In this document: positions 44,746 through 54,262 of the stretch, piece after piece
How positions within the stretch are numbered: position 1 is the stretch's first letter
How the letters are laid out: each line of letters starts with the position of its first letter
Assembly: GCA_026419775.2 (NCBI GenBank)
Contig: JAOPGA020001843.1
Span: 21,156 to 85,155, forward strand
DNA: 64,000 nucleotides
Direction of reading: 5' to 3'
From: Acrasis kona
Taxonomy: Eukaryota; Heterolobosea; Eutetramitea; Acrasida; Acrasidae
Made by a program: the position numbers and the translations under genes
Notes under the pieces: model-generated
Database searches by the model: none
The model's input: the letters and a program-made list of their open reading frames with translations, nothing else
What the model was told of the DNA's origin: nothing

Positions 44746-46064
44746 TTATTCAGATATGACCTGAGGTATCCTTTTCGAGTTTAAATGTTCAAATAACTTC
44801 TTAAAAAGCGAGGACCTTCTCGATTTAGATCCTTTGTCGCCCTTTAACTCATCAAAACTAGTAGTATCAGTCCCCTCTTGTTGCTCTCTGGTAGAATATC
44901 CGTTGAGCTCTAGAATTGTGTGGTAGGCTTCGAGTTTGATGCTTTCAACATCCACTAGTGACGATTCGTAATCAAAATCAAATTTTGTTGAGCAAGTGGA
45001 GGCTGTACTTTCGTCAAAATACTCTACAAAATAAGGATGCCTTAGAGCGCTTTCCGCAGAGATCCTGTTGTCTGGGTTGAAGGTGAGCATCTTGTTTATC
45101 AAATCTATTGCTAACGGATTTGCGCCCATCAGTAAACTTTCAAATGAAATTCCAGTGGTCTTCTTCAATTTCGAAATAAATTCAATGCCTTGAGGTGATC
45201 CTTTAATTTCTTCATTATGCCTTGGTGTCCCCAACACTTCAACTATCTTTTCAATTTGGTCAACGGGAGAATTTCCCTTAAACAATATCTGACCCGTCAG
45301 CAACTCGGCCATAATGCAGCCAGCTGACCATATGTCAGCTTGTTTTGAAACTATTTTATAATTTAAAAGTAACTCGGGAGCTCTATACCACCGAGTTTGA
45401 ACGTAGGTTGTGCTCATGGTGGGGTCGTTTTCAAAATCGATGCCTCTAGCTAGACCATAATCACAAAGTCGTATCTGATTGAGTAAATATTTAAAAGCCC
45501 AAGCGGTTGTACTTACTGAAGAATCTGAATTGATTAGAATGTTCTCAGGCTTCAAGTCACGGTGAAGCACTGATGCTGAGTGTGTATAATTTAGAGCGGA
45601 GATTAGTTGATACATAATAAATTGTACGTGGCCATCAGAAAGTGGCTGCCTGCTTCTTCTATTAAAAGGTCATTCTTTTCATAATCGACGACGACTTACA
45701 ATATGTTCCTTAAATCTGTTTCCATGCACTCAGTAACGAAATATATATCTGTGAATTGCTCATATGATGATGGTATAATGACATCTTTGATTGATATAAT
45801 GTTGGGATGGTCTAAGTGGGCCAAAATCTTTAACTCTCTTAATACTCGTAGTGACATGTGTAAGCACTGAGGTCCATGATCAAACACTTTCTTGTTTTTT
45901 TTTATTGCAATTTTTGTTTTGGTTGTAGAATCAAGTGCAGTTACTACTACTCCGTAAGCACCTTTTCCAACTTGTTTCACTAGCGTGTATCTGGATGGTA
46001 CCTGAAACATTTCACTTCTTATTACTGTGTCTCTCAATGGTGTGGCGTTCTGATATACTGTCAT
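44746..46064 (-). CDS. MAP kinase with TTY activation motif and DYG
   Basis: Exons 46064-45700, 45658-45517 and 45474-44746 give 411 residues. The Gly loop is GKGAYGVV and the lysine AIKKNKK. The catalytic loop is HRDLKPENIL. The Mg-binding motif reads CDYGLAR rather than the usual CDFGLAR. The activation lip is TTYVQTRWYRAPEL, so the dual-phosphorylation site is Thr-Thr-Tyr (about 191-193). GTPRHNEEIKG and FNPDNRISAESALRHPYF are typical MAPK blocks. A 100-residue tail (FDESTASTCSTKFDFDYESS; KSRRSSLFKKLFEHL) contains basic and acidic stretches. Phosphorylation of both lip residues is expected to activate it. Confidence 0.93.
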
Positions 46065-46428
46065 ATCAATTTATTGTTGTGATAATAATGTCAAATGCGA
46101 AGAGTTTTTTTATACTCGACGAAAAACTATTCATTTTAGATGTTTTTACGGATTACCACTAATAAAGGTAGTAGTGTCTAAAGGTTTGATTGAACTAACT
46201 TTAACCCTTGCTGGTATTATCATGAACAAGACAGTAACGACAGATTCCTTGTAAGATCCACCACCTAAATTATTCTTTCCTTCCATGAATGATGCTGGTT
46301 GCTTCATACATATGTGTGTTTTATAGCTATCCTTAGCTTTCGTTGCAAGTGTCATGTGTCACAGAAGAGCAATTTAAATTTCTTAGTTGTCCGCAGCGCG
46401 CAACAACAACAGATCATTCGAACATCAG

Positions 46429-48810
46429 ATGCAGGTGAACGGCATTATACGGCCGCCAATATATACATCAAACCATACACCTCAACTACAGATGATAAAT
46501 CCAGCAAAGGTTTTGGTTCCTAGAGCTGTTCCTGGAATTAAACTATTACCTAACATGACTTGTTCAGCACCCGTTAGAAAACCAATAACCACGGGGCAAA
46601 AACATCCTAAAAAATCCAAAACCTCTCCAGTAATTGAAAGCTCTGATGCCGCGAGTGATACGGTGAAGAAGGAAGAATCTGATTCGAAAGCACAAAATGT
46701 TGTTGATGCAGACCTTCCAAAAATAAAAAAAACGAAAAAAACGAAGAGAATTTATGCCCCTGAGGTATACTTTGATTGTCAGGTACGTCGCCTTTTTAAG
46801 CCCTTAAGTAATAAACTTTTAGAAAAGCGCAACAACCTTCGTGAAGTTAACAGAAGCCGACGAGATTGAGTTATCGAAACATCTTGAGCAAACAATGAAG
46901 AACGATAGTGTTTGCTTGAGGCGTCTCAAGCGCAAACTAAGATTAAGACAGGTGCGTCAAATCATTGACTTTGATTAACTTTTTAGTTAAAGCGCAAGAT
47001 GAATAGACCAACGTTCGAGATCGACGATCAAATTAGAGAGTGGTTGTCCAGTAATCATAACACATACCCTGATCACATCTTGTTCGGAGAAAAACATTTA
47101 AGCATCGACCATTCAGAGTCTACGCACAAGCGTAGGAAGGAGGTACCCGTTAAACAGCAACTAAAAACCGAGACACAACCTACATCCTGTCCCGATCAAA
47201 CACGCGCAACTCCAATGATTTATTCACATTTCCCACCAAAAGTCCCACCAAACATTTATTCAACATACACGCAACCATATACGTACCCTCCCACAATGTT
47301 CTCAACAGCTCCAATGAAGACAAACATCGGCAAGACTCTACCCAATTGTGTTCCGACAAAAACAAACCAACTAGCACCCAACGCGACACATTATGCGCCC
47401 TACCCATACTTCATCCAACCTCCCTGTAGAACTAATGTCAAGCCTTTCCCTCAGCAACAGATCGGCAGCGCACAACCAATACCTTCACCTGCGACGCACC
47501 AACAAAAAACGCTGCCTTCAAAAAATGTAAAACTTCAACCGTATCACCCATACTTTAATTACATGCGCCCAACAAACGGGCCACCTCAGAAGTATCCCTT
47601 CGCTCCAATGTATAGGAACAACCTTCCACCGCCACCCCTACCTCAACACATTAAACCCATGCAAACACACATGAACAACACAACAAAACAAACGTTCATC
47701 AAGTTACAGGACTTTAACACAACAAGACACACACCTGTAAACACATCGAGCAGACAGGCTCCATTGTACTTTAAGTCATCGGCTATTGGACAAGCGCCGC
47801 CGCCACCACATGCAGCATATCGCTCACCAAACAGTGTGAACATGATGTTGCTAATGAACAACAACAACAACAACAACAACAACAAGAATAGAAGCATAAA
47901 GCCACCACCGCCAACAGTCAGCCTCGCAATTCTTAACAATCAAAACGAACCAATCATTATCGACGAAGATGACACCACCACGCAGGAAAAGATTGAATTG
48001 CCAAAAGAAAACAATCAACAATCAAAACTCAATATGGAACCACAAAAAGCTCTCATTTCAGAGGAACAACACATGAAGAATATGATGTTGGACAGGATAA
48101 AGAAACAAAAGGAGGAAAAGTGGCCAAGCACATTCAAGAGCACCATTGTCGGAAAATCCGATAGAGAATACTATTCACATGTGGTCCACAATGCAAAAGT
48201 CGAATTAATTCCATGCCTCATACGCAGAGATGTAGAATCAACTCCAACCAAAGTCAAACTCTTTAAAAACCTGATGAGACATCACTACAAGGACAAATGG
48301 GAAGAACATTATCAGATCGGGTCAATTGATTATTGTCACATGCAAGAACATCATGTATCCCAGGTCAACTCCTTGCTAAGCGTATTCTTTTGGCCCGATA
48401 TTGACTTGAGCGACGGGCTGTCCGAACCTGAACTCAGCGTCATTGTTTTGTATAAAAGATTAGTCATTGGTTGTGGTTTTATAACGCCTCAAGGATACAT
48501 TCCATATTTGTTCACACATCCAGAGTGGAGAAGAAATGGCATTGCAAAATTCATGCTTTGTCAGTTGATCAAGTCGTTAGATGGTTGTAGTAGCGATCCG
48601 AGTGTTGAGGATGATTACGTTAGAAAGGAGCTGGTAGACATTACACTGCATGTCAATTCATCGAATAAGGGCAGCATTGCACTCTGTGAAATGTTTGGGT
48701 TCAAGTCCGAAGAGAAGATCGTTGATTTTTACAGAAACCTTCACGGAAATAATATAAATGTAGATCGAAAACAAGAAATGGAAGCAACCTTCTATCGTCT
48801 GAAAAGATAA
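46429..48810 (+). CDS. KAT14/ATAC2-like histone acetyltransferase
   Basis: Exons 46429-46782, 46823-46951 and 46987-48810 give 768 residues. The start could be further upstream; the frame is open to 46387 without an ATG. The N-terminal half is basic and Pro/Asn/Gln-rich. The C-terminal part (about 590-768) is a GNAT domain that closely follows KAT14: DYCHMQEHHVSQVNSLLSVF, FWPDIDLSDGL, VIVLYKRLVIGCGFI, LFTHPEWRRNGIAKFM (acetyl-CoA motif A) and VTLHVNSSNKGS-like DITLHVNSSN then CEMFGFKSEEKIVDFY. KAT14 is a subunit of the ATAC complex. A run of nine Asn is encoded at 47857-47883. Confidence 0.9.
47857..47883 (+). repeat. (AAC)9 microsatellite encoding Asn-9
   Basis: Nine perfect AAC units inside the KAT14-like coding sequence. 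Confidence 0.95.
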
Positions 48811-48875
48811 ATAAATAACGGTTGACTATTTTATTTTTGTATTAAATAGATCCTTCTAAAAAGAACAAAAACACA

Positions 48876-49541
48876 ATGGATAGTAAGACCAACAATGTTC
48901 TTGTGACGATAACCATTCATTATAGATATTCTATTCAATCTTAAATTTACCGTTAAATCCTTCGAACGTGCCTCCAAGAAAAGCGAGAAGCAGATAGAGG
49001 CAGAAAAGAAAAAGGTTAAAGAGGCCTTGAAGAAGGGTAATATCGATGGTGCTAGGATCTATTCACAAAATGCCATCCGTAAAAAGAATGAGTCCTTAAA
49101 TTATTTGCGTCTTGCCGCACGTTTGGATGGGGTTGCTGCAAGAGTAGACACGGTAAGCCTCTATTTTACACATTACTAATTCGTCAGGCCATAAAAATGA
49201 ATCAGGTCAATAGTGCCATGTCTGGTGTTGTTAAGGGCATGGATAAGGTTTTGGGTTCGATGGATGTAAACAAAATTGCTCAAGTCATGGACAAGTTTGA
49301 GCAGCAGTTTGGTAACCTTGATGTTGCAACTGAATACATGGAAGGTGCAATGGGTGCTGCGACATCATTGAGTACACCTGAGGACCAGGTCAATCAACTC
49401 ATGGCTGAGGTAGCCGACGAGCACGGCTTAGAAATTAACGACTCCCTTGGAGGAATTAAAACCGGAAAGGCCGATTTGGATAGTGTCTATAAGAGCGACC
49501 TTACTGAGCGTCTGAAGAAGCTTAAATCAGCGGAGATGTAA
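48876..49541 (+). CDS. CHMP1: ESCRT-III protein CHMP1/Did2
   Basis: Exons 48876-48882 (7 nt), 48926-49152 and 49188-49541 give 195 residues, the usual CHMP1 length. The tiny first exon encodes MDN (Asn split), so the start is MDNILFNLKFTVKSFERASK, parallel to MDDTLFQLKFT of human CHMP1. The core NAIRKKNESLNYLRLAARLD and MDKFEQQFGNLDVATEYMEG fits CHMP1. The C-terminus SDLTERLKKLKS fits the MIM1 helix that binds Vps4 MIT domains. CHMP1 acts in membrane scission in endosome sorting and cytokinesis. Confidence 0.96.
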
Positions 49542-49833
49542 TTAGAAGTAGTCTTTGCATGTTTATAATAAATTGTACTTTGAAATCTTTTTATTTGACT
49601 ACAAAAGTATCATTCCTCACTGTATACTGATATATCAAGTGCATATGATAATGCAACATTACTTAGAACCTGCACTGACCATCAAAGTTTCTTTACCATG
49701 TTGTAAAGTTGAACATGAACATAGAAGGCAATCGGTAGGAAGAATTCTTCTTCCATCTTTGTATAAGAGATCTTTTTATAGATTAATACCATATTATAAA
49801 TAGCTCAATTCGAATTCGCTTAGAGCTCAAATA

Positions 49834-50490
49834 ATGCAATCAACACAACAAACACAGTCATCGGCTGCTGCACCAGGAGCTTTTAAAGTAGAGCAGCATA
49901 TCAAAAAGCCATACGACCCTATCGCAAGGAGAAGAAAGAATAGAAACACTGTAATAATATGCTGCGCTATTTTATGCATAGCATTCTTCTTACTAGTAAT
50001 AGCAGCTGCTATAATCATAGCACTGTGTGTCTACTTTTTCCTACCGAGACAGCCAGTCATAACAACAAGCATAACATCAACAAATCTCACGTCATATAAT
50101 CTAGCTGATATGTCATTCACAATGAATGTTAACTTGAACCTAACTATACAAAACCAAAACTACTACATGTTATCTGTGTCGAAGATCAATCTCAACATCT
50201 CAAAAGTGAACAGCGACAACACTGAAACGTTTATCGGAGTTGCCACATATTTGGACAAGTCCAGCTTTCCAGCTAAAGCAAACACCTCAAATATTCTAAC
50301 TTTATCCTTTAGGAGCCAGCAAGGCGCCGCACTTGATGTATTCGAGGTTTGCTCTGCAGCTGGTTTAAAGAGATTGAACATTGACATAAAAGGATCGTAC
50401 GACGCATACATTAGTACAATAAATTACCCATTGTCGAGAACTATAGAAACACGTAACACAATGCCGTGTTGCTTCGGGAATGGATGTTGA
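49834..50490 (+). CDS. LEA-2/NDR1-like membrane protein
   Basis: 218 residues. A basic cytoplasmic segment (RRRKNRNT) is followed by one helix (VIICCAILCIAFFLLVIAAA) and a beta-rich ectodomain. The ectodomain matches the LEA-2 fold: DMSFTMNVNLNLTIQNQNYY, KINLNISKV and SYDAYISTINYPLSR. Several NxS/T sites support an outside location. The LEA-2 family is best known from plants. It may work in membrane stress or in lipid handling. AATAAAATTT follows the stop. Confidence 0.7.
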   Translation: MQSTQQTQSSAAAPGAFKVEQHIKKPYDPIARRRKNRNTVIICCAILCIAFFLLVIAAAIIIALCVYFFLPRQPVITTSITSTNLTSYNLADMSFTMNVNLNLTIQNQNYYMLSVSKINLNISKVNSDNTETFIGVATYLDKSSFPAKANTSNILTLSFRSQQGAALDVFEVCSAAGLKRLNIDIKGSYDAYISTINYPLSRTIETRNTMPCCFGNGC

Positions 50491-50668
50491 TTGTATGTAA
50501 ATAAAATTTTGTATAATTTGTCGCCAGTATATTGTTCTTAAATATTAGCAAACCGTAATGCGCCATTCCGACACTTAATATTTTCTCGAGGTTGAGAACA
50601 TCTTGACCATGCAATCTTGGCAATTTCAAACTTGATTTTGTAAGCGATGTTGAACAAAATCAAATGAC

Positions 50669-52372
50669 ATGGAAGTACATCAACTAAATGCTTCTTTGAA
50701 CTGGGATAGCAAATATGAGGCAAATCCTTGGGATTTGAGCTTCGCGGACGTGGATGTTGCGATGCGCTGTTACCCTACAACAAAGCTTCAGGTGCCATTA
50801 AACTTTATCCAAGCGGACGGAAAAAGAGGATATTCACTTGGTGTGGAATACAGCTATGATATCCTTACCCCAAAAAACCAATATCAAGGCTTTGATCCTA
50901 CTTCGTATCAAGAGAATGAAGCATACTATGATTCTGCGAACAATCCAAGATATAGCCAAAGAGATTTAGACGATGTTGACGGAGATGATTTGAGCGACGA
51001 CATTTATAATGTAAACTCTGGCTTCTACAATCAAAACAGGTTCGATAAGCACCGAGAAGATAACTTGGACGGCAAACTCCAAATCTTTAACATGGAGGAA
51101 TCGCAACAATTCGATTTTGGTAGAGCATGGAATAACATTTTAAGAGTCACGGGTCTCAAGTATGCTCAAGGCATTTTTAAATTTCACCTACAGAAGCCGT
51201 TCTTGAGTCAAGACCAGCAACAGCAGACACCAAAAGATAGTCTGACCCACCAAAGCCTACTGAACGATTCCCTGAGCACTTTTGATAACAATGAAACATT
51301 CCCTCAAGTAAGTGTTTGTTTTTGAATCGACCATTCATCTTTCAGGCCATCATCATGAATCACCTTAGCACATTATTCGGATCCAACAAGCTCATGGCCA
51401 ACTTGGGGTTCAACACAAAATCACACATGACTAGTTCAAAAGTACTATTGAGGAGAAAACTTACATTGATGAACTCACCGCTCTTCATCACTGGCTCCGT
51501 CACCAATCCTCACATTCCTCAGGATTCCATTCTTGGTCTTAGCGCAGCCTCTATGGGATATTGCCTACAATATCGCACACACAAGGATCGGAGTGCCATC
51601 TCAATGTCCCGAAGAGGCATGTTCATCACACCATTCAAAGACAGCACAAAAAAACATTTTCTGGACAGTTGGAAAAAGTATTATGAAAATGAAGAATTGA
51701 TAAACTTACCGCCGGCGCCCACTTTTCAATCTGTGTTGCCTCATAGCATGAGATGGCACTCTAATGTAAAAAATAAAAATTCATTTTTGGGCGTGGTCAT
51801 TAAATACATTGATACTGCAAGAAATGTGGCTCATCAAATCAGTAAAGTCCTTAGATATTTTATTGATGTTCAGATCGCAACTGTGGAGAATACTGTGCAG
51901 AATTTGTGGCCTATGAAGTTTTATAAATACAAAGCCTACATACTCAGTAGGGTGTACGAACAACTTTACGTGTTTTCTGTAGGATGTAGAACAAAGTAAG
52001 TAAAAGTGCAAAATGACTCTCTAAAAACCGTCAAGGTCGTCTGTTGAATATTCTTGGAAGAAGGACGTTAAAGGATTTTTACAGCATGTGTTTCGTGTAC
52101 CACTTGAAATGGATTGGGGATGTGATTTGTTTCGTTTGTGGTTGTTTGTTGACCTCTATATGGAGGTAGCACGAAAGAACTTGCAGTTCAAATTCGTAAG
52201 TTGTCCAAACATTATTATTGTAAAATATCAATAGAGGCATCAACATAGCGTCACTGTGGCTGTTACGTTGTTTGATGTGTATACCTTGTTTTCGTATACA
52301 CTGTCGCTACATCCTATTTACAGACAGATGATTAAATACATTCAAATCATAAAGAGTTTTATAGTCGGATGA
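50669..52372 (+). CDS. Unrecognised 528-residue protein (4 exons)
   Basis: Exons 50669-51307, 51346-51995, 52036-52195 and 52235-52372 keep frame throughout. The N-terminal third has beta-strand-like blocks (MEVHQLNASLNWDSKYEANP; KLQVPLNFIQADGKRGYSLG). An Asp-rich linker follows (DDVDGDDLSDDIYN). The last half has helices and strands (LGLSAASMGYCLQYRTHKDR; SVTVAVTLFDVYTLFSYTLS). Alternating short strands might form a membrane beta-barrel or a lipid-transfer structure; this is weak inference. No signal peptide. The splice model is well supported. Confidence 0.75.
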
Positions 52373-52465
52373 AGAGAAGTATGGATAGACTAGGATTTCT
52401 TATTATCGGTACGTTCGCGCCTTGTAGTACCAATGTTCGTTATGTAGACAATAATATTAAAGTAT

Positions 52466-52846
52466 TTATTTTTTTAATTGTTGTTGTTTTACTGAAATGG
52501 CCTGATCTATGTTTTTTACGATCACTTGAACATCGTCATGAATATGTCCAGCCCAATTCTCCACATCTCCAAGTTCCTTTAACGAGGCATTCAATTGTTG
52601 GAATAGTTGTAGCCACTGTGTGGTCTGTTTTGTGAGCCGTTGTGATTGAATATGTATTTGTTTTGCCTCCGCTTCCAACAACTGCTGATTATGAAACACT
52701 TGTGCGACATCACTGTTTGTATTCAGAACAAGCTCTCTGCTAACTTGTAGCAAAGACTCCTTCGCCTTTTTTCTGTTCTTATCATTATCCTCACGTAGTC
52801 TAACTTGCACTTGATTGTGTTCTTTGACGAGAGAGGAGAGGGACAT
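52466..52846 (-). CDS. BLOC1S1: BLOC-1 subunit 1 (BLOS1/GCN5L1)
   Basis: 126 residues, single exon. LVKEHNQVQVRLREDNDKNR matches the family start (LLKEHxxxQxxxKE). The helices around VAQVFHNQQLLEAEAKQIHI, TKQTTQWLQLFQQLNASLKE and LGDVENWAGHIHDD (compare IGDVENWARSIExD of human BLOC1S1) match closely. The protein is a coiled-coil subunit shared by BLOC-1 and BORC, which govern endosome and lysosome traffic. Start at the only ATG near the beginning. Confidence 0.93.
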   Translation of the reverse strand: MSLSSLVKEHNQVQVRLREDNDKNRKKAKESLLQVSRELVLNTNSDVAQVFHNQQLLEAEAKQIHIQSQRLTKQTTQWLQLFQQLNASLKELGDVENWAGHIHDDVQVIVKNIDQAISVKQQQLKK

Positions 52847-53088
52847 GATCGAGTTGTTTGTAAAGCTTTTTATACAATAATTCTTGTGATCAAATCATTG
52901 AAATATGACATAAACCATGACGGGAGTAGAATAATAGAAAACAAATACAGTATTACTGTAATATTATATACAGGATTTGAAGTTTGTTTAACATAAATTA
53001 GTCTTCGGGGTATTGTTTGTTTGATCTGGCCGAAACGGCTTTAGACTAATTATATACATTTACACAGGTTCAAGTTGGTCAAAGAAAA

Positions 53089-54243
53089 ATGACAGAAACA
53101 CCACAATACAATGTTGGCTTCAAGGAGAACTGGTACCCAATTATTTATTCCAACTACATATCACCCAACAAGCACTATATAACAAAGATATGGGGAGAGC
53201 CAGTCGTTGCATTCAGGGATTCGCAAAACAATGCAGTGTGTTTACAGGATTTGTGCCCAGATAGCAAAACACCTTTGTCTCGCGGGATAATAAAGAATGG
53301 ATCAATACAACTCGGTCAATGGGTTGTTTCGACAGATGGAACCTGCGAGGGACGTGACCAAAAAGTCAAGCACTATCGCACAGGAGAGTCCCAGGGTATA
53401 GTGTTCATATGGTGGGGTACTGGCGAAATTAATCAAAAACTACCAACGTACCCAGAGTACACAAATCCAGAATATCGACTGGGAAACTACATTATGGACG
53501 TGGATGTTAACTACATATTCCATTTGTCAAATCTTTTGGATCCCGTCCACTATCATCTATTGCACGACGGAGCCATCCCAAATGTAACCAAGGATAATTA
53601 TGGTAGGTTGAAACCTGTGGTCATTGATGACGGTTGTTCGATCCTACGATACAAATTTACCAACCCTGAAAAGAATCCAGACACGAGCTTTGATCTGGCC
53701 TTCAGCCCAGGTCTCACGTGGACTCTCAGAAAAGGAAAGGTTAGCGATGGATCTGTTCTGGTGATTCAACAAGGCTTCCACGTTCCAATGTCTCCCAATC
53801 GCATCAGGGTGCTGTGGAGGATGTACTTGTCAAAAATACAAATCCCACCCATACATTACATGCCAGAGTGGTGCTTTGATTTGATGATGAAGGTGATTCT
53901 TCATAACATTTTGGGAGAGGACGTGGACATTATAAAGGGTCACTTTAACAGAAGCGTCAAGTACGGAGCCCCCGAAGTGAACAGGCCGCTCACAGAGGAC
54001 ACGCTAGTGGTCAAGCTGCATGATTGGGAAAAGCAATGTTTGGCCAAGGATGGAGAGAGGCCTTGGTTCCAGAGCGATTTGGACAGGAGTCAAGATTTTC
54101 CCATCGAATACCCACCTGGCAACAAGACTTGGATGAACAGGTATAGGTTGTGCGTTAGTGTTGCCAAAGCAGCCGCACTCTTGTCTGTCGCCGGAGTGGC
54201 CACCACCCTTTGCTCAAAGTTCTTGTTTTACACAACAATATGA
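53089..54243 (+). CDS. Rieske-oxygenase-like protein without Rieske cluster ligands
   Basis: 384 residues, single exon. Layout follows Rieske non-heme oxygenases of the PAO/Tic55 type: an N-terminal Rieske-like domain (about 15-115), a catalytic domain and a C-terminal helix (VAKAAALLSVAGVATTLCSK). The CxH and CxxH cluster ligands are lost: CPH became Cys56-Pro-Asp58, and CPYHGW became LGQWVV (about 75-80). The mononuclear iron motif is intact: LLDPVHYHLLHDG keeps Asp151, His154 and His159. Electrons cannot come from an own Rieske centre. It may be a changed oxygenase, a binding protein or an enzyme using a partner. Confidence 0.8.
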   Translation: MTETPQYNVGFKENWYPIIYSNYISPNKHYITKIWGEPVVAFRDSQNNAVCLQDLCPDSKTPLSRGIIKNGSIQLGQWVVSTDGTCEGRDQKVKHYRTGESQGIVFIWWGTGEINQKLPTYPEYTNPEYRLGNYIMDVDVNYIFHLSNLLDPVHYHLLHDGAIPNVTKDNYGRLKPVVIDDGCSILRYKFTNPEKNPDTSFDLAFSPGLTWTLRKGKVSDGSVLVIQQGFHVPMSPNRIRVLWRMYLSKIQIPPIHYMPEWCFDLMMKVILHNILGEDVDIIKGHFNRSVKYGAPEVNRPLTEDTLVVKLHDWEKQCLAKDGERPWFQSDLDRSQDFPIEYPPGNKTWMNRYRLCVSVAKAAALLSVAGVATTLCSKFLFYTTI

Positions 54244-54262
54244 TAAAAAGAATCATTTATAA

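Noticed and set aside
47643-47939. 98-aa minus-strand frame with a Leu run
   Set aside because: It is the antisense of the Asn repeat and Pro-rich part of KAT14.
49555-49803. 82-aa plus-strand frame after CHMP1
   Set aside because: No motif and composition like AT-rich spacer. Too little support.
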